Assembly (NCBI RefSeq): GCF_001929375.1
Contig: NZ_MSGO01000041.1
Location: forward strand, 1-64,000
Reading direction: 5' to 3'
Length of the DNA stretch: 64,000 bases
DNA from: Actinomyces oris
GTDB taxonomy: Bacteria; Actinomycetota; Actinomycetes; Actinomycetales; Actinomycetaceae
Both the position numbers and the translations under genes were made by a program. The stretch's first letter is position 1; each line of letters starts with the position of its first letter. The notes below the pieces were generated by a model. That model worked only from the letters and a program-made list of their open reading frames with translations, had not been told where the DNA came from and made no database searches. Below are positions 51,865 through 60,574 of this stretch, one piece after another.

Positions 51865-54020
51865 AGCGGCTCCACGGAGAAGACGTGAGCGGCCTGCCCG
51901 GCGAAGGGGTCAAGGCGCACATAGTTCTGCCCCGACCAGTCGTAGCTCGCGCCGGTGAGCTCGTCGGTCACCTTGACCACTGGGCGCGAGGCATCCACCC
52001 AGCCCGGCAGGCCCAGGGCCTCCAGGTTGAGGTAGACCTCGCCGGCCCGCGCCCCGTACGGGTCGAGGTTGACCACCGTCAGGATGACGTCCTCCCTGCC
52101 CGTGGGGCTGTGGAAGGCGTCCACCCGCTTGGAGTAGGCGAGGATCTGGTCGTCGCTGGTGGGGTGGAAGTAGATGTCCCGCAGCTGGCGCAGCGCCGGG
52201 TGGGCGGCCCGGGAGGCGTTGAGCCGCGTCAGGAGGTCCTCGATGCCGTTGCGGCGAGCGGCGGCGAAGTCACGCGGCTTGAACTCGTACTTCTCGTTGT
52301 CGATCTGCTCCTCGTAGCCCGGGCGCGGCGTGGACTCGGCCAGCTCGTAGCCCGAGTAGATGCCCCAGGTCGGTGAGAGCGTGGCCGCCAGGACGGCGCG
52401 CAGCTTGAAGGCCGGCACCTTCCCGTTGGTCATGAAGGGGGTGAGGATGTCGTGAGTCGTGGGCCAGAAGGCCGGGCGCAGCAGGTGGGCGGTGCCCTTG
52501 CTGAGTTCCATCATGTACTCGATGAGCTCTTGCTTGGTGTTGCGCCAGGCGAAGTAGGTGTAGGACTGGTGGAAGCCGATCATGCCCAGGGTGCGCATCA
52601 TGGCGGGGCGGGTGAAGGCCTCGGCCAGGAACAGCACGTCGGGGGACTCGGCGTGGATCTCGGCGATGAGCCGCTGCCAGAAGGCCAGGGGCTTGGTGTG
52701 GGGGTTGTCCACCCGGAAGATCGTCACGCCGTGCGCGATCCAGGTGTGCACGACCTCCAGGATCGCCTGATAGATGCCCTCGGGGTCGTTGTCGAAGTTG
52801 AGCGGGTAGATGTCCTGGTACTTCTTGGGCGGGTTCTCGGCGTAGGCGATCGAGCCGTCGGCCAGAACCGTGAACCACTCCGGGTGCTCGGCCACCCACG
52901 GGTGGTCCGGGGAGCACTGGAGAGCCAGGTCCAGGGCCACCTCCATGCCCAGCTCACGCGAACGGGCCACCAGGGCGTCGAAGTCCTCGAAGGTGCCCAG
53001 GTCGGGGTGGATGGCGTCGTGCCCGCCGTCGGGGGAGCCGATGCCGTAGGGGGAACCGGGGTCACCGGGGTGGGCCGTCAAGGTGTTGTTGCGACCCTTG
53101 CGGTTGGTCAGGCCGATGGGGGAGATGGGCGTGAGGTAGAGGACGTCGAAGCCCATGGCCGCGATGCGGTTCAGCCTCTCGGTCGCGCTGCGCAGCGTCC
53201 CCGAGTGCCAGGTGCCGTCCTCGCCGACGCCCGAGCCCAGCGAGCGCGGGAAGATCTCATACCAGGAGCCGGTCAGGGCGCGCTCGCGGTCCACCTGGAG
53301 GGGGTACTCGGCGGAGGGGGAGACGTGGTCGCGCAGCGGCAGGCGCTCCAGAGTGGCCTTGACCGAGTCCGACAGGCCCGCAGCCAGGCGGTCGGCCACG
53401 GGGTTGGAGGGGTCGCGCATGATCCACACGGCGTCGTTGAGGGCCTTGACGCCCTCAACGTCCCGTCCCTCGATGGCCACCGCCCGGTCCAGGATCCGGG
53501 CGCCCTCCTCCAGCATGAGCTCGACGTCGATGCCGGCGGGCACCTTGATGCCGGCGTCGTGACTCCAGGTGGCGTACGGGTCCGACCACCCCTCGACGCG
53601 GAAGCGCCAGTCCCCGGGGGCGTCGGGCGCCACGGAGGCCTCATAGCGGTCCAGTCCCGGAGCGATGTCGTGCATGCGGGCGCTCGGGCCGTCACTGCCG
53701 TCGGGACGCACCAGCACCGCGGTGGCGCCGTAGCAGTCGTGCCCCTCGCGGAAGACGGTGGCGCGGATCGGGATGACCTCGCCGACGACGGCCTTGGCCG
53801 GCCAGCGCCCGTCCTCGACGACGGGGAAGACCTCGGTGACCGGGATCCGGCCGATCAACGAGAACGGGGCCGGCTGCGGTGCCGTGGAGCTCGCGGACGG
53901 CACCGATGGCGTGGTCTGCGTCCCGGTGCCCTGAGCGGGTGCATCGGTGGGAGCGGCAGAGGACTTGGAGGGACGGGTGGACTGCTTCTTGCCGGCCTTC
54001 GGCGTCGTGTTCGGAGTCAC
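51861..54020 (-). CDS. glgE: Alpha-1,4-glucan:maltose-1-phosphate maltosyltransferase
   Basis: Extends alpha-1,4-glucan using maltose 1-phosphate; GH13_3, 719 residues from the start chosen. Landmarks: GRIPVTEVFPVVEDGRWPAKA (N-terminal domain), GSWYEIFPRS, NPPKKYQDIYPLNF, FRVDNPHTKP (nucleophile Asp), FLAEAFTRPAMM (acid/base Glu), FAWRNTKQEL and GIYSGYELAE. GTG 54020 is preferred: GTGACT-N17-TAGTCT ends seven bases upstream, so the mRNA is probably leaderless. An in-frame GTG at 54056 lies inside that -35 element. It heads glgE-treS-mak-glgB. An Ala/Ser/Thr/Pro-rich tract of about 50 residues opens the protein. Confidence 0.95.
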   Translation of the reverse strand: MTPNTTPKAGKKQSTRPSKSSAAPTDAPAQGTGTQTTPSVPSASSTAPQPAPFSLIGRIPVTEVFPVVEDGRWPAKAVVGEVIPIRATVFREGHDCYGATAVLVRPDGSDGPSARMHDIAPGLDRYEASVAPDAPGDWRFRVEGWSDPYATWSHDAGIKVPAGIDVELMLEEGARILDRAVAIEGRDVEGVKALNDAVWIMRDPSNPVADRLAAGLSDSVKATLERLPLRDHVSPSAEYPLQVDRERALTGSWYEIFPRSLGSGVGEDGTWHSGTLRSATERLNRIAAMGFDVLYLTPISPIGLTNRKGRNNTLTAHPGDPGSPYGIGSPDGGHDAIHPDLGTFEDFDALVARSRELGMEVALDLALQCSPDHPWVAEHPEWFTVLADGSIAYAENPPKKYQDIYPLNFDNDPEGIYQAILEVVHTWIAHGVTIFRVDNPHTKPLAFWQRLIAEIHAESPDVLFLAEAFTRPAMMRTLGMIGFHQSYTYFAWRNTKQELIEYMMELSKGTAHLLRPAFWPTTHDILTPFMTNGKVPAFKLRAVLAATLSPTWGIYSGYELAESTPRPGYEEQIDNEKYEFKPRDFAAARRNGIEDLLTRLNASRAAHPALRQLRDIYFHPTSDDQILAYSKRVDAFHSPTGREDVILTVVNLDPYGARAGEVYLNLEALGLPGWVDASRPVVKVTDELTGASYDWSGQNYVRLDPFAGQAAHVFSVEPL

Positions 54021-54027
54021 AGGAACA

Positions 54028-54056
54028 AGACTACGGTGAGAAACGAGCTGAGTCAC
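54028..54056 (-). promoter_or_regulatory. Promoter of the glgE-treS-mak-glgB unit
   Basis: On the minus strand GTGACT (54056-54051) and TAGTCT (54033-54028) are 17 bases apart. Seven bases then separate the -10 from GTG 54020. No Shine-Dalgarno is present, consistent with leaderless translation. Confidence 0.55.
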
Positions 54057-54076
54057 ATGCCGGCTCGCAGAGCGCG

Positions 54077-54113
54077 GATCGGCCCGGTACGCGCGTCGCG
54101 AACCGGGCCGATC
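54077..54113. terminator. Hairpin between trpS and glgE, 12-bp perfect stem
   Basis: GATCGGCCCGGT (54077-54088) pairs with 54102-54113. It lies 38 bp past the trpS stop and upstream of the glgE promoter, so it separates the two units. No U-tract. Confidence 0.6.
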
Positions 54114-54151
54114 GTGTGGCTGGGCAGATCGGCTCAGCGGCCGACAGGTCG

Positions 54152-55264
54152 TCAGTAGTTCATCTGCATGGCGGTGCGGACGTCGTCGAGCGTCCTGGTG
54201 GCGACCTCGTTGGCCCGGGCATTGCCCTGCCGCAGGACCTCCAGGAGGTAGTCCTCGTTGGCCGCCAGCCCGGTGCGACGGGCCCGGATGGGGGCGAAGA
54301 ACTCGTTGACGGCCTCCGTGGTGACCTTCTTGAGCGTGCCCGCGCCGCCGTCGCCGATGCGCTCGGCGATCTCCTCGGGAGCGCCCGCCCCGCACAGGGA
54401 GGCCAGCATCAACAGGTTGGAGACCTCCGGCCGGTTGACCGGGTCGTAGGTGATGACGCGCTCGGAGTCCGTCTTGGCCTTCTTGAGGGCCTTGGCGGTC
54501 TCGTCGGCGCTCATGCGCAGCTCGATCGTGTTGCGGCGCGACTTGCTCATCTTCTCCCCGTCCAGGCCCAGCAGCATCGGGGCCTGGCTGAGCAGCGCCT
54601 CGGGACGGCGGAAGACCGGGTGGTCCTTGACCGCCCGCCCGTAGCGCTTGTCGAAGCGCTGGGCGATGAGCCGGGCCTGCTCCAGGTGGGGGAGCTGATC
54701 CTTCCCGACGGGCACGAGGTTGGCCTGGCAGAAGAGGATGTCGGTGGCCTGGTGGACCGGGTAGGTGAGCAGCAGGCCGCTCATGGCCCGCCCGTCGGTG
54801 GCCTCCAGCTCGGACTTCACCGTGGGGTTACGGTGCAGCTCGGACTCGGTGACCAGGGACAGGAAGGGCAGCATCAGCTGGTTCTGGGCGGGGACCGCCG
54901 AGTGGGCGAAGATCGTCGAGCGCTGCGGGTCCACGCCCACCGCCAGGGCGTCGGTGACCAGGGACAGAACCCGCTCGCGAATGGGGCCGACGCCGTCGCG
55001 GTCGGTGATGACCTGGTAGTCGGCCACGAGGATCCAGGTCTCCACGCCCGCGTCCTGGATCGTCTTCCAGGAGTGCATGGTGCCGAAGTAGTGGCCCAGG
55101 TGCATGTTCCCGGTGGGGCGGACCCCGGTGAACATCCGGTAGCGGCCGGGGTTGACGGCGATATCGGCCTCGATCTCGGCGGAGCGGGCGATCGATCGGG
55201 CCAGGGAGGCGTCATTGGTAGCGTTGGCCAGGGCCTCCTCGGCCGCGGTGGAAGTCTGAGTCAT
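54152..55264 (-). CDS. trpS: Tryptophanyl-tRNA synthetase
   Basis: Class I aminoacyl-tRNA synthetase charging tRNA-Trp; 370 residues. The HIGH-like motif is PTGNMHLGHYFG and the KMSKS motif is intact (GEKMSKSRRNTIEL). VGKDQLPHLE and DPVNRPEVSNLL are family landmarks. The chain starts at ATG 55264. TAGGAT ends six bases before the ATG, and there is no Shine-Dalgarno, so the transcript is probably leaderless. An N-terminal extension of about 35 residues precedes the catalytic core. No T-box or Trp-leader peptide was noticed upstream. Confidence 0.96.
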   Translation of the reverse strand: MTQTSTAAEEALANATNDASLARSIARSAEIEADIAVNPGRYRMFTGVRPTGNMHLGHYFGTMHSWKTIQDAGVETWILVADYQVITDRDGVGPIRERVLSLVTDALAVGVDPQRSTIFAHSAVPAQNQLMLPFLSLVTESELHRNPTVKSELEATDGRAMSGLLLTYPVHQATDILFCQANLVPVGKDQLPHLEQARLIAQRFDKRYGRAVKDHPVFRRPEALLSQAPMLLGLDGEKMSKSRRNTIELRMSADETAKALKKAKTDSERVITYDPVNRPEVSNLLMLASLCGAGAPEEIAERIGDGGAGTLKKVTTEAVNEFFAPIRARRTGLAANEDYLLEVLRQGNARANEVATRTLDDVRTAMQMNY

Positions 55265-55270
55265 GGCCTC

Positions 55271-55276
55271 ATCCTA
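55271..55276 (-). promoter_or_regulatory. Candidate -10 element (TAGGAT) for leaderless trpS mRNA
   Basis: The minus-strand TAGGAT lies six bases before ATG 55264. The -35 side is not recognisable. Same arrangement as at 6868, 25852, 54028 and 63925. Confidence 0.42.
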
Positions 55277-55326
55277 GGGGGTGCCGGTGCTGCGACGGAC
55301 TGGGGCCGGCGTCGCCCTGCCCCGGC

Positions 55327-57054
55327 TCAGCTATCGGCAGGCTGGGCGGCCAGGGCGCGCTTCAGCTCCTGGCGGGCCTGGGCGACGCGCTCGGGAGTGA
55401 AAGAGCTGTCATGACTGACCAGGGCCAACCCATCGAGGATCTCGGCACCATAGCGGTGCCCGTGCCCAGCAGGCACGTTCATCGCCCGCGGCAGGTCCGC
55501 GCTCACTTGGAAGAAGGTGATGTAGGGCATCCAGCGCATGGTGGGGGAGCGATCCTTCCCGGGCTGCTCCCGTAACCAGTCCGGCGTCTGACGGATCAGC
55601 CTCGGCGACCACCACACCACCGGGTCGCTCGCATGCTGGATGTAGAGGATCCTCTGGTCTCCCCAGGTGGCGTCGCCGGCGAAGGCCTCCATATCCGCCT
55701 GGTCCTGGGCGAAGCGCACCGTCAGGCCGGCCGAGTAGGTGGGATCTACCTCCCCCGTGCCCGGATCGCGCCGTGTCACCAGGTCCTGCCACAGTCGCGA
55801 GGAGTTGGGCGGGCCCACCCACAGGACGCCGTCGACCGAGTCCAGGATGTCGGCCAGGTTGTCGAAGGCGGCCTCACCGGCCAGCACTCCCAACGACTCC
55901 CCATACAGCAGGAGCCGGGGCCTGTCGTTTTCCGGAAGCGTCTTCCACCAGGCCACGACAGCCGTCACCAGTGCCTTGCCAGAGGCCCGGACCTTGTCGG
56001 TGTCGGCGATGAACTGCACGCCTGAGGGCAGGTAGGAGTACTGGGCGGCCGCGATCGCCGTATCGCCGTCGTAGAGCACCTCCAGTGACAGAGCCGCCAC
56101 CGGGTCCACCCAACCGGTCCCCGTCGTCGGGGCGATCATGATGGCCGAGCGGGAGGCCGCCCCGGTGCGCTTCAGCTCTTCGACAACGAGTGCGGCCCGT
56201 GCCTGGTCGCTCCCCGCGCTCTCCAACCCGGCGTAGACACGGATCGGCTCACTGGCCGGCCGGGAGGTCACCTTCTCAAGGCCCTGTGCGTTCAGGCCCC
56301 GGCCCACGAAACGCTTGCCGTAGGTCCCCAGGGACTCCCACGCCACGAGTGACTTCGGCGAGCCCGAGCGCTCGGCCGCCGTCGGCCGCGGCGTCGAAGG
56401 CGGATCCGCACTGTTGCGCACGGAGAAGGCCGACTCCGCGCCCCGGATGATGATGCCGGGGATCGCCTGGTTAACCAGCGTGAATACCAGCACGAGCACA
56501 ATGATCCAGGAGGATGCCGAGCGCACCGGCAGCGGCAGTCGCTGAGGCAGGTGCCGCTTCAGCCAGGCCTCCAGGCGCAGGAAGCCGCGCCCCACCATGA
56601 CCAGGGCTATCCAGATGCTGAAGCCCACGGGGAAGACCAACAGGTACTGCGTGGGCGTGTAAGCGCGGTAGTCAGTCAGGGAAGCCACCTGCTGCTGCCA
56701 ATGGACCGCCTGCAGCAGAATCGCGTTGAGCCCCAGCACCACGATAACGCTCAGCGTTATCTCCACCCGTCGCCTCCAGCGAGGCACCCAGGACGGCAGG
56801 CTCCTGCCACTGGCCTCCCACAGGATCTGCACCACGTTGCTCACCCAGGTACGCCAGTTCCACGACAAACAAACGCCTACGAGGTAACCGGTCGCCGCGC
56901 ACAGTCCGCAGGCCACCCCCTGAAAGAGGATGTCGCGGGGGATGAGCGACGGTGTCAGTGCCAGGACGAAGAACACTGAGCCTAGGACCAGTCCTGCCAG
57001 GTCCGGCCGCAGACGGTCCCAGGCACGTTCAACAGGGGGAGGAAACGTCAGCAT
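55327..57054 (-). CDS. Membrane-anchored alpha/beta-hydrolase (Abhydrolase_9 type)
   Basis: 575 residues. The N-terminal half has about five hydrophobic segments (VLGSVFFVLALTPSLIP, GLCAATGYLVGV, VEITLSVIVVLGLNAILL, LVFPVGFSIWIALVM, ASSWIIVLVLVFTLVN). The C-terminal half is an alpha/beta-hydrolase domain with the nucleophile elbow LYGESLGV, WVGPPNSS, YIQHASDPVVWW and GHGHRYG with the likely catalytic His. This pairing of an N-terminal membrane domain with the hydrolase matches the actinobacterial PF15420/PF10081 family, some members of which are thought to act on lipids; the substrate is unknown. It lies between glgX and trpS on the same strand with gaps of 43 and 62 bp. Confidence 0.82.
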   Translation of the reverse strand: MLTFPPPVERAWDRLRPDLAGLVLGSVFFVLALTPSLIPRDILFQGVACGLCAATGYLVGVCLSWNWRTWVSNVVQILWEASGRSLPSWVPRWRRRVEITLSVIVVLGLNAILLQAVHWQQQVASLTDYRAYTPTQYLLVFPVGFSIWIALVMVGRGFLRLEAWLKRHLPQRLPLPVRSASSWIIVLVLVFTLVNQAIPGIIIRGAESAFSVRNSADPPSTPRPTAAERSGSPKSLVAWESLGTYGKRFVGRGLNAQGLEKVTSRPASEPIRVYAGLESAGSDQARAALVVEELKRTGAASRSAIMIAPTTGTGWVDPVAALSLEVLYDGDTAIAAAQYSYLPSGVQFIADTDKVRASGKALVTAVVAWWKTLPENDRPRLLLYGESLGVLAGEAAFDNLADILDSVDGVLWVGPPNSSRLWQDLVTRRDPGTGEVDPTYSAGLTVRFAQDQADMEAFAGDATWGDQRILYIQHASDPVVWWSPRLIRQTPDWLREQPGKDRSPTMRWMPYITFFQVSADLPRAMNVPAGHGHRYGAEILDGLALVSHDSSFTPERVAQARQELKRALAAQPADS

Positions 57055-57097
57055 CGGGCACCAGCCTATGCCGAATCAACTGTCTGGTGCGGCAACC

Positions 57098-59515
57098 CTA
57101 GACCGCACTGACCGCCTCAGCCTGTTCGGTCTGGGGACCTGCCTTGAGGGTCTCGAGCGGCTCACCGGAGAAGTAGACCCGCAGGGTCAGCGCCTCCAGC
57201 ATCGTCGTGTCGCCCGGGCGGTCGTGATAACAGGTCGTGAGACTCTCGACGGGGTGGCCCTCGGAGCTGCTGGCCACGGCCTTGACGTCCTTGACCTCGC
57301 CGGCGTCATCCGCCTCGATGCTGACGTCGGTCTGAGTGCCCCGGGGGCTTCGGCTCACGCGCCGTGCCTGGGAGAAGGGGACGGTATGAGGCTGGGGGAC
57401 CGCCCAGGTCGAGTCCCAGGCCAGGTGCCAGTCGGTTCCGCGGCCCTCGGGCAGGACGACGTCGACCTGGTCCAGGGCGCCGTTGATGACCACGAGCATG
57501 TCGTCGTCGTTCCAGGGCCGGCCCGAGCGCAGCATCTGGACCACGCGAGTGTGCGGGTCGTGCCAGGAGTCCCCGTCCATCGGTGCGGCGTCCGCCCGGT
57601 ACCAGGCCAGATCCGCGATCGCGTCGCCTTCCAGGACCTGCCCGGTCGCGAAGCGCGAGGGGCGCACCACCGGGTGGGTGTGGCGCAGGTGGACGAGGAA
57701 GCGCGTCGTGGTGACCAGGTCGCGCTGCCAGACCTCCAGGTTCCAGTCCACCCAGGAGAGCACGGAGTCCTGGCAGTAGCAGTTGTTGTTGCCCTGCTGG
57801 GTGCGTCCCATCTCGTCACCGGCCACCAGCATGGGGGTCCCGGCGCTCAGCAGCACGGTGGCCAGCAGGTTGCGCATCGACCGGCGGCGCAGCACCTCGA
57901 TCGGGCCACCGTTGATGCCCTCGACGACGTCTCCCTCAAAACCGTGGTTCCAGGAGCGGTTGTTGGAGTTGCCGTCGCGGTTGTCCTCCTTGTTGGCCAG
58001 ATTGTGCTTGTGGTCGTAGACCACCAGGTCACGCAGGGTGAAGCCGTCATGCGCCGCCACGAAGTTGACCGAGCCCAGCGGGCCGCGACCGCCGGGGAAC
58101 TCCCCGTGGCTGAACAGATCCGCGCTGCCCGACAGGCGCGTCGCCAGGTCACGCAGGTCCGAGCCCAGACGGCCCTTGGAGATCTCTGAGGCGTCATGCA
58201 GCCAGAAGGAGCGCGTGGTGTCGCGGAAGTGGTCGTTCCAGTCCTGGAAGGGCTCGGGGAACTGGCCGGTGCGCCAGCCGCCGGGCCCCACGTCCCAGGG
58301 CTCGCTGATGAGCTTGACGGTGCTGAGCACCGGGTCCGTGGCGATCGCCGTGAGCAGCGGGTGGCGCGGCGAGAACTCCGCGGCATGGCGTCCCAGGGTG
58401 GTGGCCAGGTCGAAGCGGAAGCCGTCCACGCCGACCTCGGTGACCCAGTAGCGCAGCGAGTCCAGGACCAGCCGGATCGCCCCGGTGGCTCGGAAGTCCA
58501 CCGTGTTGCCGGTGCCGGTGACGTCCATGTACTGCGCCGGCAGGTAGGGGGCGTGCAGGTAGTAGTCCAGGTTGTCCAGGCCGCGCAGGCTCAAGGAGGG
58601 GCCGTCGACACCGCCCTCGCAGGTGTGGTTGTAGACGACGTCGAGCACGACCTCCAGGCCGACCTCGTGGAGCATGGAGACCATGCCGCGCACCTCGTCC
58701 AGGACCGCCTGCGGGCCGGCCGCACGCGCCGCGGCCGTGGCGTAGGAGGGCTCGGGCGCGAAGTAGCTGAGGGTGGAGTAGCCCCAGTAGTTGGTCAGGC
58801 CCCGCTTGGTCAGGAAGGGCTCGCTCACCGAGGCGTGGATCGGCAGCAGCTCGATCGTGGTGATCCCCAGGCCCTTGAGGTGCTCGACCGTCACCGAGTG
58901 GGCCAGCCCCGCGTAGGTGCCGCGAAGTTCCTCGGGCACGCCCGGCAGCTGGTAGGTCAGGCCCTTGACGTGCGCCTCGTAGATGACGGCGCGCTCGCGG
59001 GGCACGCGCGGCCCCGGAACCACCGGGAAGGTGTCGCCGGTGACCACGCCGACGACGGTGCTGCCGGCCGAGTCCAGGTGCGAGGGCCTCCAGGGCTCGG
59101 CCGCCGGAACCAGGTCGTCAGTGACCTCGTGGGCGAAGACGGCCGGCCCCAGATCCACTCGGCCGTCCAGGGCGCGGGCATAGGGGTCCAGCAGCAGCTT
59201 GCGGGGGTTGTAGAGCAGGCCCTCGTGCGGGATCCAGGGCCCGTGGGCGCGGTAGCCGTAGCGCTGGCCGGCTCCGACGCCGGGGACGTGGGCGCTCCAC
59301 AGGCCCCGCGAGGGCCCGTGCATCCCGATCCGGGTCTCCTCCACCACGGCGCCGTCGGCACCCATGGTCAGCAGGCACAGGTCCACGGCCGTGGCGTGCG
59401 GGGCATGGACCGCGAAGTCCGCGCCGTCTCCGTTCAGAGCGACGCCCAGGCTGTGGTCGGGAGCTGCTGGCAGCTCGGCACGCGGTGCTGGAGCGGGCTC
59501 TGGCGTCGAAGACAT
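57098..59515 (-). CDS. glgX: Glycogen debranching enzyme
   Basis: Isoamylase-type hydrolase removing alpha-1,6 branches from phosphorylase-limit glucan; 805 residues, GH13_11 with an N-terminal CBM48. Landmarks: GAHYDG-like GVALNGDGADFAVHAPHAT, YNPRKLLLDPYA, YEAHVKGLT, NYWGYSTLSYFAPE, VYNHTCEGG, GFRFDLATTLGR (nucleophile Asp), ISEPWDVGPGG (acid/base Glu), VAAHDGFTLRD and NKEDNRDGNSNNRSWN. ATG 59515 is preferred over the in-frame 59551 because the extra residues are unconserved. The C-terminus of about 60 residues is longer than usual. It likely works with GlgP in glycogen breakdown. Confidence 0.94.
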   Translation of the reverse strand: MSSTPEPAPAPRAELPAAPDHSLGVALNGDGADFAVHAPHATAVDLCLLTMGADGAVVEETRIGMHGPSRGLWSAHVPGVGAGQRYGYRAHGPWIPHEGLLYNPRKLLLDPYARALDGRVDLGPAVFAHEVTDDLVPAAEPWRPSHLDSAGSTVVGVVTGDTFPVVPGPRVPRERAVIYEAHVKGLTYQLPGVPEELRGTYAGLAHSVTVEHLKGLGITTIELLPIHASVSEPFLTKRGLTNYWGYSTLSYFAPEPSYATAAARAAGPQAVLDEVRGMVSMLHEVGLEVVLDVVYNHTCEGGVDGPSLSLRGLDNLDYYLHAPYLPAQYMDVTGTGNTVDFRATGAIRLVLDSLRYWVTEVGVDGFRFDLATTLGRHAAEFSPRHPLLTAIATDPVLSTVKLISEPWDVGPGGWRTGQFPEPFQDWNDHFRDTTRSFWLHDASEISKGRLGSDLRDLATRLSGSADLFSHGEFPGGRGPLGSVNFVAAHDGFTLRDLVVYDHKHNLANKEDNRDGNSNNRSWNHGFEGDVVEGINGGPIEVLRRRSMRNLLATVLLSAGTPMLVAGDEMGRTQQGNNNCYCQDSVLSWVDWNLEVWQRDLVTTTRFLVHLRHTHPVVRPSRFATGQVLEGDAIADLAWYRADAAPMDGDSWHDPHTRVVQMLRSGRPWNDDDMLVVINGALDQVDVVLPEGRGTDWHLAWDSTWAVPQPHTVPFSQARRVSRSPRGTQTDVSIEADDAGEVKDVKAVASSSEGHPVESLTTCYHDRPGDTTMLEALTLRVYFSGEPLETLKAGPQTEQAEAVSAV

Positions 59516-59718
59516 GGGCCCATTGTCCTGGCGGCCGGCGGTTGCTACCACTTGAAGGGCAGTGAGGTCTCCCTCGTAGGAGTGCGCCGCGTCGCGTTCA
59601 GGTCACTGGGCGTGACGGCGTCGTCATCATCTCGTCGTCCCGTTCCTCGTCCTGACGCCGTGTCAGGGTGACTGAGTGCTCAGTGGTGAGATGCCGCTGT
59701 TATGGCAACCTTGAGCCC

Positions 59719-60477
59719 ATGAGAATCGTGGTCTGCATCAAGCACGTTCCCGACGTGCAGTCCGAGCGTCGCATCGAGGACGGTCGACTCGTGCGCGGCG
59801 AGGAGGATGTCCTCAACGAGCTCGACGAGAACGCCGTCGAGGCCGCCGTCACTCTGGCCGAGGAGGCCGACGGCGAGGTCATCGCCCTGACCATGGGGCC
59901 TGAGGACGCTGAGGACGGGGTGCGCCGCGCCCTGCAGATGGGGGCCGACTCCGGGGTCGTCGTCGCCGACGACGACCTGGCCGGAGCGGACGTCGTCACC
60001 ACCGCCCGGGTCCTGGCCGCCGCCATCGAGCGCATCGGCGAGGTCGACCTGGTCGTCACCGGGATGGCCTCCCTGGACTCCATGACCTCCATGCTGCCCG
60101 GCGCCCTGGCCGCCGCCCTGCACCGTCCGGCCCTGACGCTGGCCAACCACCTCGAGGTCGACGGCGGCGCCGTGACCGTCACCCGCACCGTGGGCACCGT
60201 CCGCGAGGTCCTCAGCGCGCCGCTGCCCGCGCTCGTCAGCGTCACCGACCAGGCCAACGAGCCCCGCTACCCCAATTTCGCCGCCATGCGCGCCGCGAAG
60301 AAGAAGCCGATCGACTTCTGGGACGCCTCCGAGCTCGGCCTCCAGATCGCTGAGCCGGCCGTCGCAGTCGTCGACGACGAGGCCCGACCCGCCCGTGAGG
60401 CCGGCATCATCCGCACCGACGCCGGGGAGGCGGGCCGCGAGCTCGCCGCCTGGCTCGTGGAGAACAAGCTCGTCTGA
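59719..60477 (+). CDS. etfB: Electron transfer flavoprotein, beta subunit
   Basis: Beta (small) subunit of ETF, 252 residues, which passes electrons from flavin dehydrogenases and binds AMP structurally. It starts MRIVVCIKHVPDVQSERRIEDG and has LNELDENAVEAAV, ALTMGPEDAEDGVRRALQMGAD and the ETF-beta signature region VTDQANEPRYPNFAAMRAAKKKPI. ATG 59719 is chosen for match to the family; an in-frame ATG-like start lies at 59668. It is followed by etfA after 97 bp. The partner dehydrogenase or quinone reductase (fixC-like) is not in the window. Confidence 0.95.
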   Translation: MRIVVCIKHVPDVQSERRIEDGRLVRGEEDVLNELDENAVEAAVTLAEEADGEVIALTMGPEDAEDGVRRALQMGADSGVVVADDDLAGADVVTTARVLAAAIERIGEVDLVVTGMASLDSMTSMLPGALAAALHRPALTLANHLEVDGGAVTVTRTVGTVREVLSAPLPALVSVTDQANEPRYPNFAAMRAAKKKPIDFWDASELGLQIAEPAVAVVDDEARPAREAGIIRTDAGEAGRELAAWLVENKLV

Positions 60478-60574
60478 CGGCCGGCCGCAGCGCCCGCCCA
60501 CGTTCCGGCAGGGGCGCTGGACGCCGTCGCGCCGCCCGTCCGCCTCATACCACTCGCGAAGGAAGCTGATTCCC

